Origin: Bacteroidota bacterium
GTDB taxonomy: Bacteria > Bacteroidota > Bacteroidia > Chitinophagales > Saprospiraceae
Assembly: GCA_029557915.1 (NCBI GenBank)
Contig: JAKQHS010000019.1
Location: 1 to 64,000, forward strand
Reading direction: 5' to 3'
DNA: 64,000 nt
Of the stretch, positions 1 to 8,457 are shown piece by piece (the first letter of the stretch is position 1; each line of letters begins with the position of its first letter). Both the position numbers and the translations under genes were made by a program. The notes below the pieces were generated by a model, which did no database searches, was not told the origin of the DNA, and worked only from the letters and a program-made list of their open reading frames with translations.

Positions 1-43
1 ATTGGAGAAATAGCTTTTCCTTAAATTGTTTTTTCCCTTGCAT
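1..43 (-). CDS. IS1182-like transposase, N-terminal fragment (runs off the window)
   Basis: An ATG at 43 opens a frame that leaves the left edge and encodes MQGKKQFKEKLFLQ. From memory, IS1182-family transposases of Bacteroidota begin with a very similar MQGKK...KLF stretch, so I infer the start of an insertion-sequence transposase. Only 14 codons are visible and no catalytic residue can be checked. The AT-rich DNA between this start and the pfkB stop at 152 would then hold the end of the element; the gttgtgcaac near-palindrome at about 118-127 is a candidate terminal inverted repeat. It could also be chance, given how short the fragment is. Confidence 0.45.
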   Translation of the reverse strand, partial: MQGKKQFKEKLFLQ

Positions 44-151
44 ACCCTCGTCAATTGATCTCTAACAAGATAAAAATCAACAATCATATAACAAATATTT
101 TAATATGATTATTTTCAGAGTTGTGCAACAAGCACTACTGATTGCTGACCA
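44..151. other. AT-rich intergenic DNA, possible IS end
   Basis: No gene is seen. It contains an AT-rich inverted repeat (aatcatat ... atatgatt, about 82-113) and the gttgtgcaac near-palindrome at about 118-127. It lies between the putative transposase start and the pfkB stop, so the element boundary should fall here. No target-site duplication can be checked because the other end is outside the window. Confidence 0.3.
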
Positions 152-1078
152 CTATTCCTTCAGGTCGGTATCAAACCGCACCAGTTCCACAAACTGTTTG
201 ACGCGATCGGTGATCTGGCCCATGTCCAGTGTTTTTAAGCGGTCGATTGAAAATTCCTCCACACAGTATGAAGCCATGGCGGAACCATAGATCACCGCCC
301 GCTTCATATTTTCAAAAGTCAAAACTCCCGTCCGGGCGAGGTAGCCTATAAAACCACCGGCGAAGGTATCGCCGGCGCCCGTTGGATCGAATACCTGGGC
401 GAGCGGAAGGGCCGGCGCGAAAAAGATGTGGCCTTCGGAAAAAAGCAGGGCGCCGTGTTCCCCTTTTTTTATGATCAGGTATTTTGGGCCCATTTGATGG
501 ATGGCCTGTGCGGCCCGGACCAGTGAAAATTCACCGGAGAGCTGGCGGGCCTCTTCGTCGTTCAGGGTGAGCACATCAATTTTCCGGATCACTTCCTTGA
601 GCCCGTCGAGGGCGATGTCCATCCAGAAATTCATCGTGTCCAGGACCACGAGTTTTGGCCGGCGCTGCATCTGGCTGAGCACGCTGAGCTGGATTTCAGG
701 CGTCAGGTTGCCCAGCATCACATATTCCGGATTGCGGTAGGATTCGGGCAGGACAGGATTAAAATCGGCGAGCACATTGAGTTCGGTGACCAGAGTATCG
801 CGTGCGATCATATTGTCGTGGTACCGCCCGGCCCAATAGAAGGATTTTTTATCCCGTACGATCTCCAGCCCTTCAGTATGCACCCCCCTGTTTTTGAGGG
901 CCTCGATTTCGTGTTCGGGGAAATCCCCCCCGACAATGCTTTGCAGCATCACCGGCTTGTGGAAATACGAAGCAGCCCAGGAAATATAGGTGCCCGAACC
1001 GCCGATCACCCGGTCGGCTCTCCCATAAGGGGTTTCCAGGCTGTCAAAGGCCACAGTACCGATTACCAATAAACTCAT
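152..1078 (-). CDS. PfkB-family carbohydrate kinase
   Basis: This is a cytoplasmic ATP-dependent sugar or nucleoside kinase of the ribokinase/PfkB family. The 308 residues match the usual length. The N-terminal GGSGTY (27-31 region) is the glycine-rich substrate-side motif. The C-terminal PfkB signature DPTGAGDTFAGG lies at 231-242, with the predicted catalytic base Asp237 and the anion hole GAG before it. The substrate cannot be read from sequence; adenosine kinase-like or ribokinase-like roles are possible. It sits directly downstream of tRNA-Asn on the same strand with 63 bp between them, so it may be read from the tRNA promoter. No terminator with a clear T-tract follows. Confidence 0.88.
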   Translation of the reverse strand: MSLLVIGTVAFDSLETPYGRADRVIGGSGTYISWAASYFHKPVMLQSIVGGDFPEHEIEALKNRGVHTEGLEIVRDKKSFYWAGRYHDNMIARDTLVTELNVLADFNPVLPESYRNPEYVMLGNLTPEIQLSVLSQMQRRPKLVVLDTMNFWMDIALDGLKEVIRKIDVLTLNDEEARQLSGEFSLVRAAQAIHQMGPKYLIIKKGEHGALLFSEGHIFFAPALPLAQVFDPTGAGDTFAGGFIGYLARTGVLTFENMKRAVIYGSAMASYCVEEFSIDRLKTLDMGQITDRVKQFVELVRFDTDLKE

Positions 1079-1141
1079 GCACTAAAGGATTAGAAGTTAA
1101 AAAACAAAAGGGCAACCCGGTAAGGAATGCCCTTTCTTTTG

Positions 1142-1215
1142 CGCCCCCACCAGGACTTGAACCTGGGACCTGCGGATTAACAGTCCGTCGCTCTAACCAA
1201 CTGAGCTATGGAGGC
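1142..1215 (-). tRNA. tRNA-Asn (GTT)
   Basis: Read on the minus strand it folds as a complete cloverleaf of 74 nt. The 7-bp acceptor stem GCCTCCA pairs with TGGGGGC (one G-T pair), the D arm contains AGCTCAGTTGGTTAGAGC, the anticodon loop CTGTTAAT gives anticodon GTT, and the T arm is CCAGG-TTCAAGT-CCTGG. The discriminator is G, as usual for tRNA-Asn. CCA is not encoded. Confidence 0.95.
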
Positions 1216-1230
1216 TCCCTTTTGGGTGGG

Positions 1231-1238
1231 CAAAATTA
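1231..1238 (-). promoter_or_regulatory. Bacteroidota -7 element for tRNA-Asn
   Basis: On the minus strand the sequence is TAATTTTG, an exact match to the TAnnTTTG -7 consensus used by the Bacteroidota primary sigma factor. It ends 15 bp before the tRNA 5' end. The -33 TTTG element is not obvious. Confidence 0.55.
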
Positions 1239-1260
1239 ATGATTTATACTCAAGTGCCCA

Positions 1261-1797
1261 CTATTTTAATTGATAAATTTCGGGCAGGTTCCGGCCGTAA
1301 CCGTCGTAATCCAGGCCATAGCCGACCACAAATTTGCGGCCGATCAGGAAACAATATTCGTCAAGCTGGACCGAAACTTCCAGCGCCTCTTTTTTAAACA
1401 GCAGGGCGCAAACAAAAACGGAAGCCGGTTGGTGAGATTTTAGGACCGGAATAAATCTGCTGAGCGTGTGGCCGGTGTCCACGATATCCTCGATGACGAT
1501 GACATGCCTGCCCACCCATCTGGGGCTGACATCGGCTTCCATCTTGACCACCCCGCTGGTGGACATCCCCGTATAGGATTCAATCCGGATAAACTGGATG
1601 GTGCAGGGAAAATGAAGTCGGCGTACCAGGTCGGCCATAAAAATAAAGGAACCGTTCAGGATCCCGACCAGTAAAGGAGGCTCTTCTCCCGAATATTTTG
1701 AATTGATCAGGTTTGCCAGGGCTTCGATTTTTTCTTCCAGTTCCTTCCTGGAAATCAAGACCTGAAAGACCTTGCCGTTGACCGTGACCTCGGTCAT
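1261..1797 (-). CDS. hpt: Hypoxanthine phosphoribosyltransferase
   Basis: Purine salvage enzyme that joins hypoxanthine (or guanine) to PRPP to give IMP/GMP in the cytoplasm. The 178 residues fit the family. The PRPP-binding signature VIEDIVDTGHT is at 101-111, the flexible-loop RIESYTG at 71-77, the PPi-loop region GILNGS at 45-50, and the base-binding FVVGYGLDYD at 156-165. Its start overlaps the stop of the upstream peptidase gene by 4 bp (ATGA), so the two are translationally coupled in one operon, although the functions have no obvious link. Confidence 0.93.
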   Translation of the reverse strand: MTEVTVNGKVFQVLISRKELEEKIEALANLINSKYSGEEPPLLVGILNGSFIFMADLVRRLHFPCTIQFIRIESYTGMSTSGVVKMEADVSPRWVGRHVIVIEDIVDTGHTLSRFIPVLKSHQPASVFVCALLFKKEALEVSVQLDEYCFLIGRKFVVGYGLDYDGYGRNLPEIYQLK

Positions 1798-3203
1798 TCC
1801 TTCAGTCCGAATTTATCGACCAGGTAAATCAGAGAAGCCATGGCTGCCGCTCCCAGGAACAATTCCCTGCGGTTGACCGCTTCAAAATTGTCGGTTGCCG
1901 TGTGGTGGTAGTCGAAATACCGCTGGCTGTCGGGCAACAATCCGGCGAGCAGGCCATTCTGACTTTTAAGGGGGCCGATATCCGCGCCGCCTCCGCCATT
2001 GACAAACTTGATATCATAGGGCTCGAGCAAGCCTGCCCAACTGTTCACTTTTTTGAAATAGGTTTCATAAACCTCTTTTTCGGCGGAAAAACCAATGCCC
2101 CGCGGGGTAAATCCGCCGGCATCGGACTCCAGCGCGAGGATATGTTTTTCCTTTCTTGCATTCGAGGAATCGGCATAAGCGAGGCCCCCGCCGAGGCCGT
2201 TTTCTTCATTCATAAACATCACAGCCCGGATTGTCCTTTTTGGTTTGTAGCCTGCTTTTACAAGTTGGTACAGCACTTCGATGCTCTGGACACAACCTGC
2301 CCCGTCATCGTGGGCCCCTTCGCCGACATCCCAGGAATCGAGGTGGCCGCCTACGGCAATGATCTCCTCCGGAAACTGGGAACCCCTGATCTCTCCGATG
2401 ACATTATAGGATAATTTTGGGGCCAGCATCCGGCTGGTGTTCCTGATATAAACCATGACCTTCCCTTTCTTAAGTTCCCGGCTGAGCAATTCCGCACTCA
2501 GGGTGCTGATGGCCAGTGCGGGGATTTGCCTTTCCCCTGCCTGAAAGTTTGTAGCACCGGTATGGGGTACATCGTCGAGGCTGGTGGTCATGCTCCGGAC
2601 CAGGGCCCCAGCCGCTCCAAAACGGGCAGCCATGGCGGGTCCGCGGCCGCGCTGATCCACCGCACCGCCATAAGCGGCGAAAGTCCGGACCTGGGTTGGG
2701 TCCATGGGTCGGTTGAAAAAGACAATCTTGCCGCGGAGGAGGCTGCTGCCCATTTTTTCCAGGGTGTCGAGACTCTGCACCTCGATGACTTCGGCAGTCA
2801 GTCCCTGTGGACCGGAGCCGGTTGAATTCCCCAAGGACAGGGCCTTCAGGTCCATACTGCCGATAAAGGGGGAATTTACAATGCGAACGATTTCAGTCTC
2901 TCCCCGGACCCAATGCGGAACGGTGCATGGCTGAAGATAGACCCGGCTAAAGCCAAGGGTATCCATGATCTGCCGGGTCAGTTCCACGGCGGCCATGGAA
3001 GCTGCGGACCCCGCAAGCCTCCCGGAGGCTTCCCGGGTGAGTGCACGGAGCCAGTCGTGGGATTTGCCTTCCGAGAGGGTTTTCGAAAAGAGGTTTTTGA
3101 TCATCCATGCGTCTTCATCCGTTTTTGACTGAGCAGTCAAAAATGGTCCCCAAAATAAGAAGTTGAAAATGACAATTAATATAATTTTTTGATCCCGAAG
3201 CAT
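1794..3203 (-). CDS. M28-family zinc aminopeptidase, exported
   Basis: Secreted or periplasmic di-zinc metallopeptidase. Residues 1-25 form a signal peptide ending LTAQ. A protease-associated-like insert with GKIVFF lies around 130-260, followed by the M28 catalytic domain. Predicted zinc and catalytic residues are His287 (GGHLDSWD), Asp299 (HDDGAG), Glu333/Glu334 (MNEENG), Asp361 and His434 (YHHTATDNF), so the site looks complete. Length 469 residues is typical of bacterial glutamate-carboxypeptidase-like M28 enzymes. It is the first gene of an operon with hpt. A weak -7-like TATCTTGA (3241-3248, minus strand) lies 37 bp upstream of the ATG. The preferred peptide substrate cannot be read. 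Confidence 0.9.
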   Translation of the reverse strand: MLRDQKIILIVIFNFLFWGPFLTAQSKTDEDAWMIKNLFSKTLSEGKSHDWLRALTREASGRLAGSAASMAAVELTRQIMDTLGFSRVYLQPCTVPHWVRGETEIVRIVNSPFIGSMDLKALSLGNSTGSGPQGLTAEVIEVQSLDTLEKMGSSLLRGKIVFFNRPMDPTQVRTFAAYGGAVDQRGRGPAMAARFGAAGALVRSMTTSLDDVPHTGATNFQAGERQIPALAISTLSAELLSRELKKGKVMVYIRNTSRMLAPKLSYNVIGEIRGSQFPEEIIAVGGHLDSWDVGEGAHDDGAGCVQSIEVLYQLVKAGYKPKRTIRAVMFMNEENGLGGGLAYADSSNARKEKHILALESDAGGFTPRGIGFSAEKEVYETYFKKVNSWAGLLEPYDIKFVNGGGGADIGPLKSQNGLLAGLLPDSQRYFDYHHTATDNFEAVNRRELFLGAAAMASLIYLVDKFGLKE

Positions 3204-3298
3204 ATATGATCTTGGCTTGAATTGAAATATTTTTATGTCATCAAGATATCAAGTTATCTTAGAAATAAAAATTAATTTGGTTTCATTTGGTTAGGGTC

Positions 3299-3333
3299 GA
3301 GGTAATGTGATGAAAATTGCATTACCTCTTTTT
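3299..3333 (+). terminator. Orphan intrinsic-terminator-like hairpin
   Basis: A perfect 9-bp inverted repeat, gaggtaatg (3299-3307) and cattacctc (3320-3328), with a 12-nt loop, is followed on the plus strand by TTTTTATTT. It looks like a rho-independent terminator. The only annotated upstream gene reads the other way, so it may end a small plus-strand RNA or attenuate a longer leader. Confidence 0.55.
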
Positions 3334-3346
3334 ATTTCAAGGTTAT

Positions 3347-3360
3347 TGTAACCGTTTACA
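3347..3360. promoter_or_regulatory. LacI/GalR-type operator-like palindrome
   Basis: TGTAACCGTTTACA keeps the outer half-sites TGTAA/TTACA and the central CG step typical of LacI/GalR-family operators. Closely similar sites occur at 17448-17461 and 58860-58873. It is 178 bp upstream of the DUF3078 start, and no regulator gene is in the window. Confidence 0.4.
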
Positions 3361-3510
3361 ATCGAAACCGCGTAATCTCTGTTGGAAAGCTGACCATCCC
3401 TGTTCCCAGATCCTTGTGGCGGTCTTTTCAAAGCAACAGCCCGGCCGCAGGTCCCCAAAAGACATAAGGCACAATACGAGCGGCCACCTGAATAATATGG
3501 ATGGTACCCA

Positions 3511-3518
3511 TAACTTTG
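3511..3518 (+). promoter_or_regulatory. -7 element of the DUF3078 gene
   Basis: TAACTTTG matches the Bacteroidota -7 consensus TAnnTTTG and lies 19 bp before the ATG at 3538. This supports that ATG over the upstream TTG at 3529. Confidence 0.55.
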
Positions 3519-3537
3519 CAGGAAATTTTTGACCAAA

Positions 3538-4578
3538 ATGATAAAAAGAAAACTCACCCTTGCCCTGATACTCCTGAGCGTTTTTCTTTCAGCCCAAAAC
3601 GATGATAAGGCGAGGGTGGCCACCCTCACTAAGGCCCTCAACCAGGAAAGAAAGGAAGATGGCTGGATGTCCGGGGGAGGTTTTGGCCTGGATATGGGCC
3701 AATTGCTCCAGATCAATCCTAAAGTGGGCGCCGGTGAAAACAGGCTGGGTTTCGGAGGTGCGGTCACGTTTTTTGCGAAATACAAGAAAAACCTGCTCAC
3801 CTGGGACAATACCGGTTCCTTCAATATGGGTATCGTCAAACTCGGCACCGGAATTCTCGCAAGCACCTCCGCCTTTGCGGACGTCAAGCAACCCTATCAA
3901 AAATCAATAGACGAACTTCGGTTGAGTTCCAGGCTGGGTTATAAAACCAGCCCCAACAGCAAGTTTTCCTACGCTGCTGATTTCGGGTTTATCAGCCAGC
4001 TGACCCCGACTTACCGGGGTACGGACAATAAAAATTACATGTCCAGGTTCAGCACTGCCACCATAACCACCGATTTGGTGGCCAAACTGTTTGCCCCGGC
4101 CTACATCACCTTTGCCCCCGGAATCGACTATAAACCCGATCCCACACTTTCCTTCTTCCTTGCTCCTTTTGGGTACAAGTCCGTGATTGTGGCCGACCGG
4201 GACCTTGCACGGCTGAACATTCATGGGAATAAATGGACCAGCATCGACGATTTTAAACTTTCCGACAGCCAGTTGGGAGGCCTGCTCAAAGGAACTTACA
4301 ATGCCAAATATGCAAAGGAAAAAATCAGTTATACTAGCAGGCTGACCCTCTTCTCCAATTACCTCAATCAGCCGGGTAATGTGGACCTGGATTGGATCAA
4401 CGAGTTTGGCTTCAATATTTCAAAGGCTTTCCAGATTTCCATCTGGACCAATATGTTCTACGATCATGATGTGAAAGTGCAGGTCACGGATTACACCGAG
4501 GTGGGAGGGGTGCGCGGCACCGGCAGGAGGCTGAGCTTTACGGAACAATTACTGATCCGGTACAACATGATTTTTTAA
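3538..4578 (+). CDS. DUF3078-family outer-envelope protein
   Basis: A 346-residue exported protein of unknown function. The ATG at 3538 gives a clean signal peptide ending LSAQ; a TTG nine bases upstream is in frame but falls too near the -7 element. Residues around 35-120 carry the pattern seen in DUF3078 proteins (glycine-rich GGGFGL stretch, GAGENRLGFGG, KKNLLTWDN), and the rest is a series of alternating beta strands ending in an aromatic residue (phenylalanine), as expected of a beta-barrel or outer-membrane-associated protein. It is followed 66 bp later by the MtfA-like gene. The role is not known; family assignment is by pattern only. Confidence 0.72.
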   Translation: MIKRKLTLALILLSVFLSAQNDDKARVATLTKALNQERKEDGWMSGGGFGLDMGQLLQINPKVGAGENRLGFGGAVTFFAKYKKNLLTWDNTGSFNMGIVKLGTGILASTSAFADVKQPYQKSIDELRLSSRLGYKTSPNSKFSYAADFGFISQLTPTYRGTDNKNYMSRFSTATITTDLVAKLFAPAYITFAPGIDYKPDPTLSFFLAPFGYKSVIVADRDLARLNIHGNKWTSIDDFKLSDSQLGGLLKGTYNAKYAKEKISYTSRLTLFSNYLNQPGNVDLDWINEFGFNISKAFQISIWTNMFYDHDVKVQVTDYTEVGGVRGTGRRLSFTEQLLIRYNMIF

Positions 4579-4644
4579 ACGCACTTGATCAGGGGGAGGC
4601 GGTGACATATACAATCCGGGGTTTTTCCCGTTTTTAACTGAACC

Positions 4645-5442
4645 ATGAAATCCTTGCACCTGGCCATTCCGGCTATTCTCCTGGTGGTGATCAGCACCAT
4701 TTTGCTCTTTACCCATCACCGGATGTGGTCCCTGGGCCTTGCCGTGGGGATTCTGGCCTTGGTCGGCATTTACCTGCTCAAAGACCTCATCGACTGGAAG
4801 TACTACCTCAAACATCCCCCCAGGCTGGATAAACCTGTACTCGGCTGGCTGGAAAGGGTGCCTTTTTACCGCCAGCTTTCCGAGGGGGATAAAATCCGGT
4901 TCCAACAGCGCCTGGCCTTATTTATGCTTGCCCATGAATACCGGGTGCAGCCCCTGGCCCATGCTTCGGATGAGGAAGAGATCCAGGCCCCGGAAGATCT
5001 CAAGGCGATCAGCAGCATACCCGCGGTCATGCTTCTTTTCAACCAGGACGAATACCTGATCGAAAACATCGAACGCATCGTCTTCTACGGCCATCCCTTT
5101 CCCAGTCCTTCCATAAAAGAACTGCACCACAGCGAATGGAACGAAGAAGACAAGGTCCTCATTTTTTCAATACCCCATCTCAAAAAGGGGGTTTTGGAGC
5201 CTTTCGGTTATTTTGACCTGGGCCTTTATGAATGGGTGCGTGCGATAAAAACCGTACCCCTGCCCTCCTACAGTTGGGAACAGTTTGAAAAGGAATTTCT
5301 CATTCATAAATCCCAGATAGGCCTTGCTTTAGGCATCGCGGACCCCGATCTGCATGCCGTGAGAAAGGTTTACGAATTGCACCGCAGCTATATCCAACTG
5401 GCGCCGGAACCTCCTTCCGGGGCCCTGCCGGACCGGGTTTAG
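4645..5442 (+). CDS. MtfA (M90)-like membrane protein lacking HExxH
   Basis: A 265-residue protein with two N-terminal membrane segments (about 5-25 and 28-46) followed by a soluble domain. The domain resembles the N-terminal half of the MtfA/M90 zinc peptidase family: WLERVPFYRQLSEGDKIRF, then a helical FQQRLALFM stretch, SSIPAVMLLF, and the strand with IVFYGHPF. The expected HExxH zinc motif is absent; the nearest histidine pair (ELHHSEW) does not fit. It is therefore probably a non-catalytic relative or a diverged paralogue. It ends convergently with clpB, overlapping by 4 bp. Confidence 0.62.
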   Translation: MKSLHLAIPAILLVVISTILLFTHHRMWSLGLAVGILALVGIYLLKDLIDWKYYLKHPPRLDKPVLGWLERVPFYRQLSEGDKIRFQQRLALFMLAHEYRVQPLAHASDEEEIQAPEDLKAISSIPAVMLLFNQDEYLIENIERIVFYGHPFPSPSIKELHHSEWNEEDKVLIFSIPHLKKGVLEPFGYFDLGLYEWVRAIKTVPLPSYSWEQFEKEFLIHKSQIGLALGIADPDLHAVRKVYELHRSYIQLAPEPPSGALPDRV

Positions 5443-8228
5443 TTTTTGGAAGGTTCCTCCTGGCCCTCGGGTTGCTCCCCGTCCTTTACTTTTTTGACGG
5501 CGTCTTCCACTTCGCGGGTAGCTTTATTGAGCTGATGAAGTTTTTTATCCCTTGAATTCTTGGTCTTCATATCGGTGTCCACACTGTCCATGGCGCTGTG
5601 AAGGAGACCTGTTTCCGGGTTTAGGGTTGATCGGAAAGTAAAGCCTTTGATATCCGTATCTACGAGGATCGTATCCCCTGAAGCAAAGGTCCCGGAAAGC
5701 AGGAATTTGGCCAGTTCGTCAATAATATCATTCTGGATCACCCGCTTCAACGGCCTGGCCCCAAACTGCGGGTCGTACCCCAGATCAACCAGGAGGTTCA
5801 CCGCATTTTCCGATAATTCAATAGACAGGTTTTGCCGGCTGAGGTTTTTGCGGATGGACTTCAATTGCAACTGGGCGATCTTTTTGATCTCCTGCTTGGT
5901 GAGCGGTAAAAACATGATCTTGTCATCGATCCGGTTGAGGAATTCGGGCCTCATGTTTTCCTTGAGGAGGTCAAAAACTTCCATCTTGGTCGTCTCGATG
6001 ATCTCCGTCCGGTGCTTGTCGCCCAGGGCTTCAAGGTCCTCAAAATTTTCCAGGATTTTCTCAGACCCCATGTTGGAGGTCATGATGATGATGGTGTTTT
6101 TGAAATTGGCCGTCCGGCCTTTATTATCGGTCAGTTGCCCATCGTCCAGGACCTGCAGCAGGATGTTGAACGTATCGGGATGGGCTTTTTCAATCTCATC
6201 GAGGAGCACGATCGAATAAGGCCTCCGGCGAATGGCTTCCGTAAGTTGCCCGCCTTCATCATAACCCACATATCCGGGAGGAGCCCCAATCAGCCGGGAT
6301 ACCGCATGTTTTTCCTGGTATTCGCTCATGTCAATGCGAACTATGGCTTTTTCATCGTTGAACAACACCTCAGCCAGCGCTTTGGCGAGCTCGGTTTTGC
6401 CCACGCCGGTGGGGCCCAGGAAAATGAAGGAGCCAATCGGTTTGTTTGGATCTCCCAAGCCAGCCCTGCTGCGCCGGATGGCATCGCTCACGGCTTTGAC
6501 GGCGGCGGTCTGTCCTATGAGCCGTTTTCCGATTTCTTCTTCCAGTAGAAGGAGTTTTCCCCTTTCACTTTGCAGCATTTTCTGCAGCGGGATGCCGGTC
6601 CATTTAGATACCACGGCGGCAATATCGTTGGCGGTGACTTCCTGGTTGGTGAACCGGTTGTCTTCGGGAAGCGCCTTCAATCGGGCTTCGGCTTCGGCCA
6701 GCAATTTTTCCTGTTCTTTGAGGGTTCCGTAACGGAGCTTAGCCACCACCTCATAATTGCTCTCCCGTTCGGCCTTATCGGCCTGGCCCTGGAGTTCCTC
6801 AATAGTTTTTTTGATGTTTTGGATCTGGTCGACGATTTCTTTTTCGTTTTTCCAGGAGGCGCTGACGATGTCCAGTTTTTCTTTAGCCTCAGCCAGGGAC
6901 TTGTTGATCACATCCATCTTATTGGCGTCGTGGTCCCTTTTGATCACTTCTTTTTCAATCTCCAGCTGTCTGACCCTTCTCTGAAGTTCATCCACTTCAT
7001 CCGGGACACTGTCCAGTTCGAGCCGGAGTTTGGCTGCGGCCTCGTCGATCAGGTCGATGGCTTTATCCGGGAGGTGGCGGTCCGGGATATAGCGGCTGGA
7101 CAATTCCGCCGCAGCCACCAGGGCTTCATCCAGGATGTTGATCTTGTGGTAGACTTCGTATTTGTCCTGGATTCCGCGGAGGATGGATACGGTTTCTTCG
7201 ATGCTGGGTTCATCGATGAATACGGTCTGGAAGCGGCGTACCAGTGCCTTGTCGTTTTCAAAATATTTCTGGTATTCATCCGAAGTGGTGGCTCCGATGG
7301 TATGCAGCTCGCCGCGGGCCAGCGCCGGTTTGAGTATGTTGGCAGCATCGATCGCTCCCTGTCCGCCGCCGGCCCCGATGAGGGTATGGATTTCGTCAAT
7401 AAACAGGATCACACGGTCCCCCGATTCCTTGACCTCCTTGATCACCGCTTTCAGGCGCTCTTCGAATTCCCCCTTGTATTTGGCGCCCGCGACCAGCGCC
7501 GCCATGTCCAGGGCAAAGATTTGTTTGGTCCTGAGGTTTTCCGGCACATCCTGACGGACGATCCGCCAGGCGATGCCTTCGATAATGGCCGTCTTGCCCA
7601 CCCCGGCTTCACCAAGCAGGATGGGATTGTTTTTCTTCCTGCGGGACAGGATATGAAGGATCCGGCGGATCTCGTCATCGCGGCCGATGATGGGATCCAG
7701 TTCCCCGTTTTCAGCTCTTTCATTCAGGTTGACGGCGTATTTGCCCAGTGCGTTGTAGGTGTTTTCAGCCCCCTGTTCTTTGACCGAGCGGCCTTTGCGA
7801 AGTTCCTTGATGGCGTTTTTTATCCCGGCTTCGGTGGCCCCGCTGTTTTTCAGAAGTTGGGCGGTCCGGTCGTTGCCGGTGAGGATGCCAAGCAGGATGA
7901 GTTCCATGCTGATGTAATCATCGCCAAAATCCTTCAGCATGTTTTTTGCCCGGGAAAGGGCCTGGTTGGCATCATTGGACAGGGCCTGCTTGACGTCCGT
8001 GCCTTTCACTTTGGGATAGGTCTGAATCAGTTTATCCAGTTCCAGTTTTACCGAGGCGACGTTTACCCCGCTCTTTTTCAGCAGGAAATCATAGACGCTG
8101 GATTCAGTCAGCATAATGCCTTTAAGCAAATGGGGAGTATCCACGATTTGCTGGTCGAGGGACTCTGCTATGCGCTGCGCCTCCAGGATGCATTCCTGGG
8201 CTTTTACGGTAAACTGATCGTAAGTCAT
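5439..8228 (-). CDS. clpB: ATP-dependent disaggregase ClpB
   Basis: Hsp100 chaperone that, with DnaK, extracts polypeptides from aggregates in the cytoplasm. Order of parts: two N-terminal Clp repeats (1-140), AAA+ domain 1 with Walker A GEAGVGKT and Walker B ILFIDEIH, a coiled-coil middle domain (roughly 400-530) that separates ClpB from ClpA/C, AAA+ domain 2 with GPTGVGKT and [12 protein letters not shown], and the C-terminal small domain. At 929 residues it is about 60 longer than common ClpB because of a charged C-terminal tail ([18 protein letters not shown] end). The ATG at 8228 is well placed at the Clp N domain. Confidence 0.96.
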   Translation of the reverse strand: MTYDQFTVKAQECILEAQRIAESLDQQIVDTPHLLKGIMLTESSVYDFLLKKSGVNVASVKLELDKLIQTYPKVKGTDVKQALSNDANQALSRAKNMLKDFGDDYISMELILLGILTGNDRTAQLLKNSGATEAGIKNAIKELRKGRSVKEQGAENTYNALGKYAVNLNERAENGELDPIIGRDDEIRRILHILSRRKKNNPILLGEAGVGKTAIIEGIAWRIVRQDVPENLRTKQIFALDMAALVAGAKYKGEFEERLKAVIKEVKESGDRVILFIDEIHTLIGAGGGQGAIDAANILKPALARGELHTIGATTSDEYQKYFENDKALVRRFQTVFIDEPSIEETVSILRGIQDKYEVYHKINILDEALVAAAELSSRYIPDRHLPDKAIDLIDEAAAKLRLELDSVPDEVDELQRRVRQLEIEKEVIKRDHDANKMDVINKSLAEAKEKLDIVSASWKNEKEIVDQIQNIKKTIEELQGQADKAERESNYEVVAKLRYGTLKEQEKLLAEAEARLKALPEDNRFTNQEVTANDIAAVVSKWTGIPLQKMLQSERGKLLLLEEEIGKRLIGQTAAVKAVSDAIRRSRAGLGDPNKPIGSFIFLGPTGVGKTELAKALAEVLFNDEKAIVRIDMSEYQEKHAVSRLIGAPPGYVGYDEGGQLTEAIRRRPYSIVLLDEIEKAHPDTFNILLQVLDDGQLTDNKGRTANFKNTIIIMTSNMGSEKILENFEDLEALGDKHRTEIIETTKMEVFDLLKENMRPEFLNRIDDKIMFLPLTKQEIKKIAQLQLKSIRKNLSRQNLSIELSENAVNLLVDLGYDPQFGARPLKRVIQNDIIDELAKFLLSGTFASGDTILVDTDIKGFTFRSTLNPETGLLHSAMDSVDTDMKTKNSRDKKLHQLNKATREVEDAVKKVKDGEQPEGQEEPSKN

Positions 8229-8358
8229 TTTTTAAATATTATTTCAAGGTACTACCTATCAATTTGCCGACCAAACCTGAATTCGTACGGAAAAAAGAAC
8301 TTTTGACAGGGAGGAATTGGAAATAACTGACTTTTAGGCAGCGATCAGCCATCAACTA

Positions 8359-8455
8359 TCAGAGGTCAGAGGTCAGAGGTCAGAGGTCAGAGGTCAGAGG
8401 TCAGAGGTCAGAGGTCAGCCTGACTACTGACTACTGACTATTGACTATTGACTAT
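8359..8455. repeat. Heptanucleotide tandem repeats (two sub-arrays)
   Basis: From 8359 to 8418 the 7-mer TCAGAGG is repeated 8.6 times without a mismatch. It is followed directly by five copies of a second 7-mer, TGACTAC/TGACTAT, up to about 8455. The array fills the gap between the clpB promoter side and the 3' end of the AraC gene. Perfect identity of the first block suggests recent slippage. Confidence 0.9.
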
Positions 8456-8457
8456 TG

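Larger units (their letters stand above)
3204..3537. other. Regulatory intergenic region between divergent genes
   Basis: About 330 bp without a convincing gene, between the divergent M28 peptidase and DUF3078 genes. It holds an inverted repeat aagata-(6 nt)-tatctt (3243-3260), an intrinsic-terminator-like hairpin (3299-3333), a LacI-type palindrome (3347-3360) and a -7 element for the downstream gene (3511-3518). Open frames crossing it are not supported by any start or promoter. Confidence 0.5.

Noticed and set aside
6570-8306. A 578-codon open frame on the plus strand
   Set aside because: It lies wholly opposite clpB, has a phenylalanine/aspartate-heavy composition typical of an antisense shadow, and has no family motif.
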